DNA of 5,996 nt from contig JAKALE010000025.1 in assembly GCA_021813305.1 (NCBI GenBank), positions 1-5,996 on the forward strand, in the 5' to 3' direction. A model generated the notes under the pieces. That model made no database searches. It worked only from the letters and a program-made list of their open reading frames with translations, and was not told the DNA's origin. Positions 5,579-5,996 of the stretch are shown here, piece after piece; the first letter of the stretch is position 1; the number at the start of each line of letters is the position of its first letter. The position numbers were made by a program, and so were the translations under genes. Source of the DNA: a bacterium (GTDB taxonomy: Bacteria > Patescibacteria > Paceibacteria > UBA6257 > Brennerbacteraceae).

Positions 5579-5996
5579 TTATCCTCCTCCCTTTTTCCAG
5601 TGGTCTTTTTGTGACCACTGGAGGACAATCGCAAACGCAATCCTTCCCATACCATGCGCGCTGGCAAGCAAGGCATATTTCCACCAATACTCATGGGGAA
5701 CAGAAAACGCCCACATGCCTGCGCAAATCATGCTAAGCGGCACAAACCAGCTTCGTGCTGCTACGGAAACCGCCACATAAAACAATGACGGTCTCCCCTT
5801 TCCTGGTCCAAAAATGTTATAGATCCCCCAGCCGAAACAGAAAACTACTCCAAGCCAGAGAACAAACCAAAGAAAGGATGCGTTTTGGGTTATGGCATCA
5901 GAAATACCCGCGATGCCAACCCACGTACATAGAAAAACGAAACCTTTGAAAAACCTATTGTCGTCGCGAATAGTAACCAGAAGACGACAAGGTTCC
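5579..5996 (-). CDS. Unidentified multi-pass membrane protein, C-terminal 138 residues (5' end outside window)
   Basis: I do not recognise this protein. The minus-strand frame ending in TAA at 5581-5579 stays open for 138 codons to the window edge, so the start lies outside. A TTG at 5785 would give only a 68-residue fragment and is not needed. Counted from the edge, hydrophobic segments lie at about 18-33 (FVFLCTWVGIAGI), 41-62 (rich in Trp and Phe), 71-97 and 104-126. Short charged or glycine-rich linkers separate them, such as GPGKGRP at 63-69. The tail SQKDHWKKGGG is basic and probably cytosolic. Tryptophan is frequent and no soluble domain is visible. It converges on tRNA-Pro and shares its terminator. 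By eye its base composition is more AT-rich than the str genes, which may reflect weaker codon selection or transfer. The length of the open frame and its coherent helix pattern support a real gene. Confidence 0.65.
   Translation of the reverse strand, partial: EPCRLLVTIRDDNRFFKGFVFLCTWVGIAGISDAITQNASFLWFVLWLGVVFCFGWGIYNIFGPGKGRPSLFYVAVSVAARSWFVPLSMICAGMWAFSVPHEYWWKYALLASAHGMGRIAFAIVLQWSQKDHWKKGGG
5596..5622. repeat. Perfect 10-bp inverted repeat inside the 3' end of the membrane-protein gene
   Basis: TCCAGTGGTC (5596-5605) and GACCACTGGA (5613-5622) flank a 7-nt loop and lie within the last codons of the minus-strand frame. Neither strand has a T tract just after the stem: the minus strand has an A run instead. 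It is therefore not a standard terminator. It could be an mRNA 3' hairpin or chance. Confidence 0.5.

Noticed and set aside
5416..5736. A 106-codon plus-strand frame covering the tRNA and the next terminator
   Set aside because: It contains tRNA-Pro and a strong terminator hairpin, so it cannot be a normal coding region.
5579..5785. A 68-residue gene starting at TTG 5785
   Set aside because: The frame is open far upstream to the window edge with continuous membrane segments, so TTG is an internal leucine codon.
1..5996. CRISPR array, insertion sequence, toxin-antitoxin or other accessory system
   Set aside because: I saw no spaced direct repeats, transposase motifs, terminal repeats or short paired toxin-like genes; nearly all sequence is assigned to housekeeping genes or their signals.

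Overview
The window holds ordinary bacterial housekeeping genes, mostly for translation. I see no mobile element, CRISPR array or defence system. Several protein features suggest Candidate Phyla Radiation / Patescibacteria, probably Parcubacteria-like. These are an S12 with about 13 extra residues before its KRGVC motif, a short four-cysteine L28, a compact M50 protease, small intergenic gaps and a tRNA gene with no encoded CCA. The assignment is an inference from protein character, not from a search. The standard genetic code fits all genes (TGA ends the protease gene).

Left part, minus strand, read right to left: a small M50 (site-2 protease family) membrane peptidase (4587-3964), then the str cluster rpsL (S12), rpsG (S7), fusA (EF-G) and tuf (EF-Tu, cut by the left edge). 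Good sigma70-type promoters lie before rpsL and, separately, in the 91-nt gap between fusA and tuf. These two promoters share an unusually similar sequence around and upstream of the -35 box, which suggests common control of ribosome and EF-Tu synthesis.

Right part, plus strand: rpmB (L28) and an MgtC/SapB-type membrane protein gene 9 nt downstream form a likely two-gene operon. It is driven by a promoter divergent from the M50 gene and ends in a perfect 36-nt inverted repeat terminator. Next comes a stand-alone tRNA-Pro(GGG) with its own promoter, followed by a strong terminator that also serves the convergent gene beyond it.

Right edge, minus strand: an open frame with no start in the window (138 residues up to the edge) encodes the C-terminal part of a multi-pass membrane protein that I do not recognise.

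The most notable pattern is in the start regions. Most genes lack a recognisable Shine-Dalgarno sequence, and predicted leaders are very short (about 5 nt for rpsL, possibly none for M50, about 18 nt for rpmB). Four promoters have a spacer of exactly 17 nt and fall into two look-alike pairs (rpsL/tuf and rpmB/tRNA-Pro). No stretch longer than 300 bases lacks a gene.
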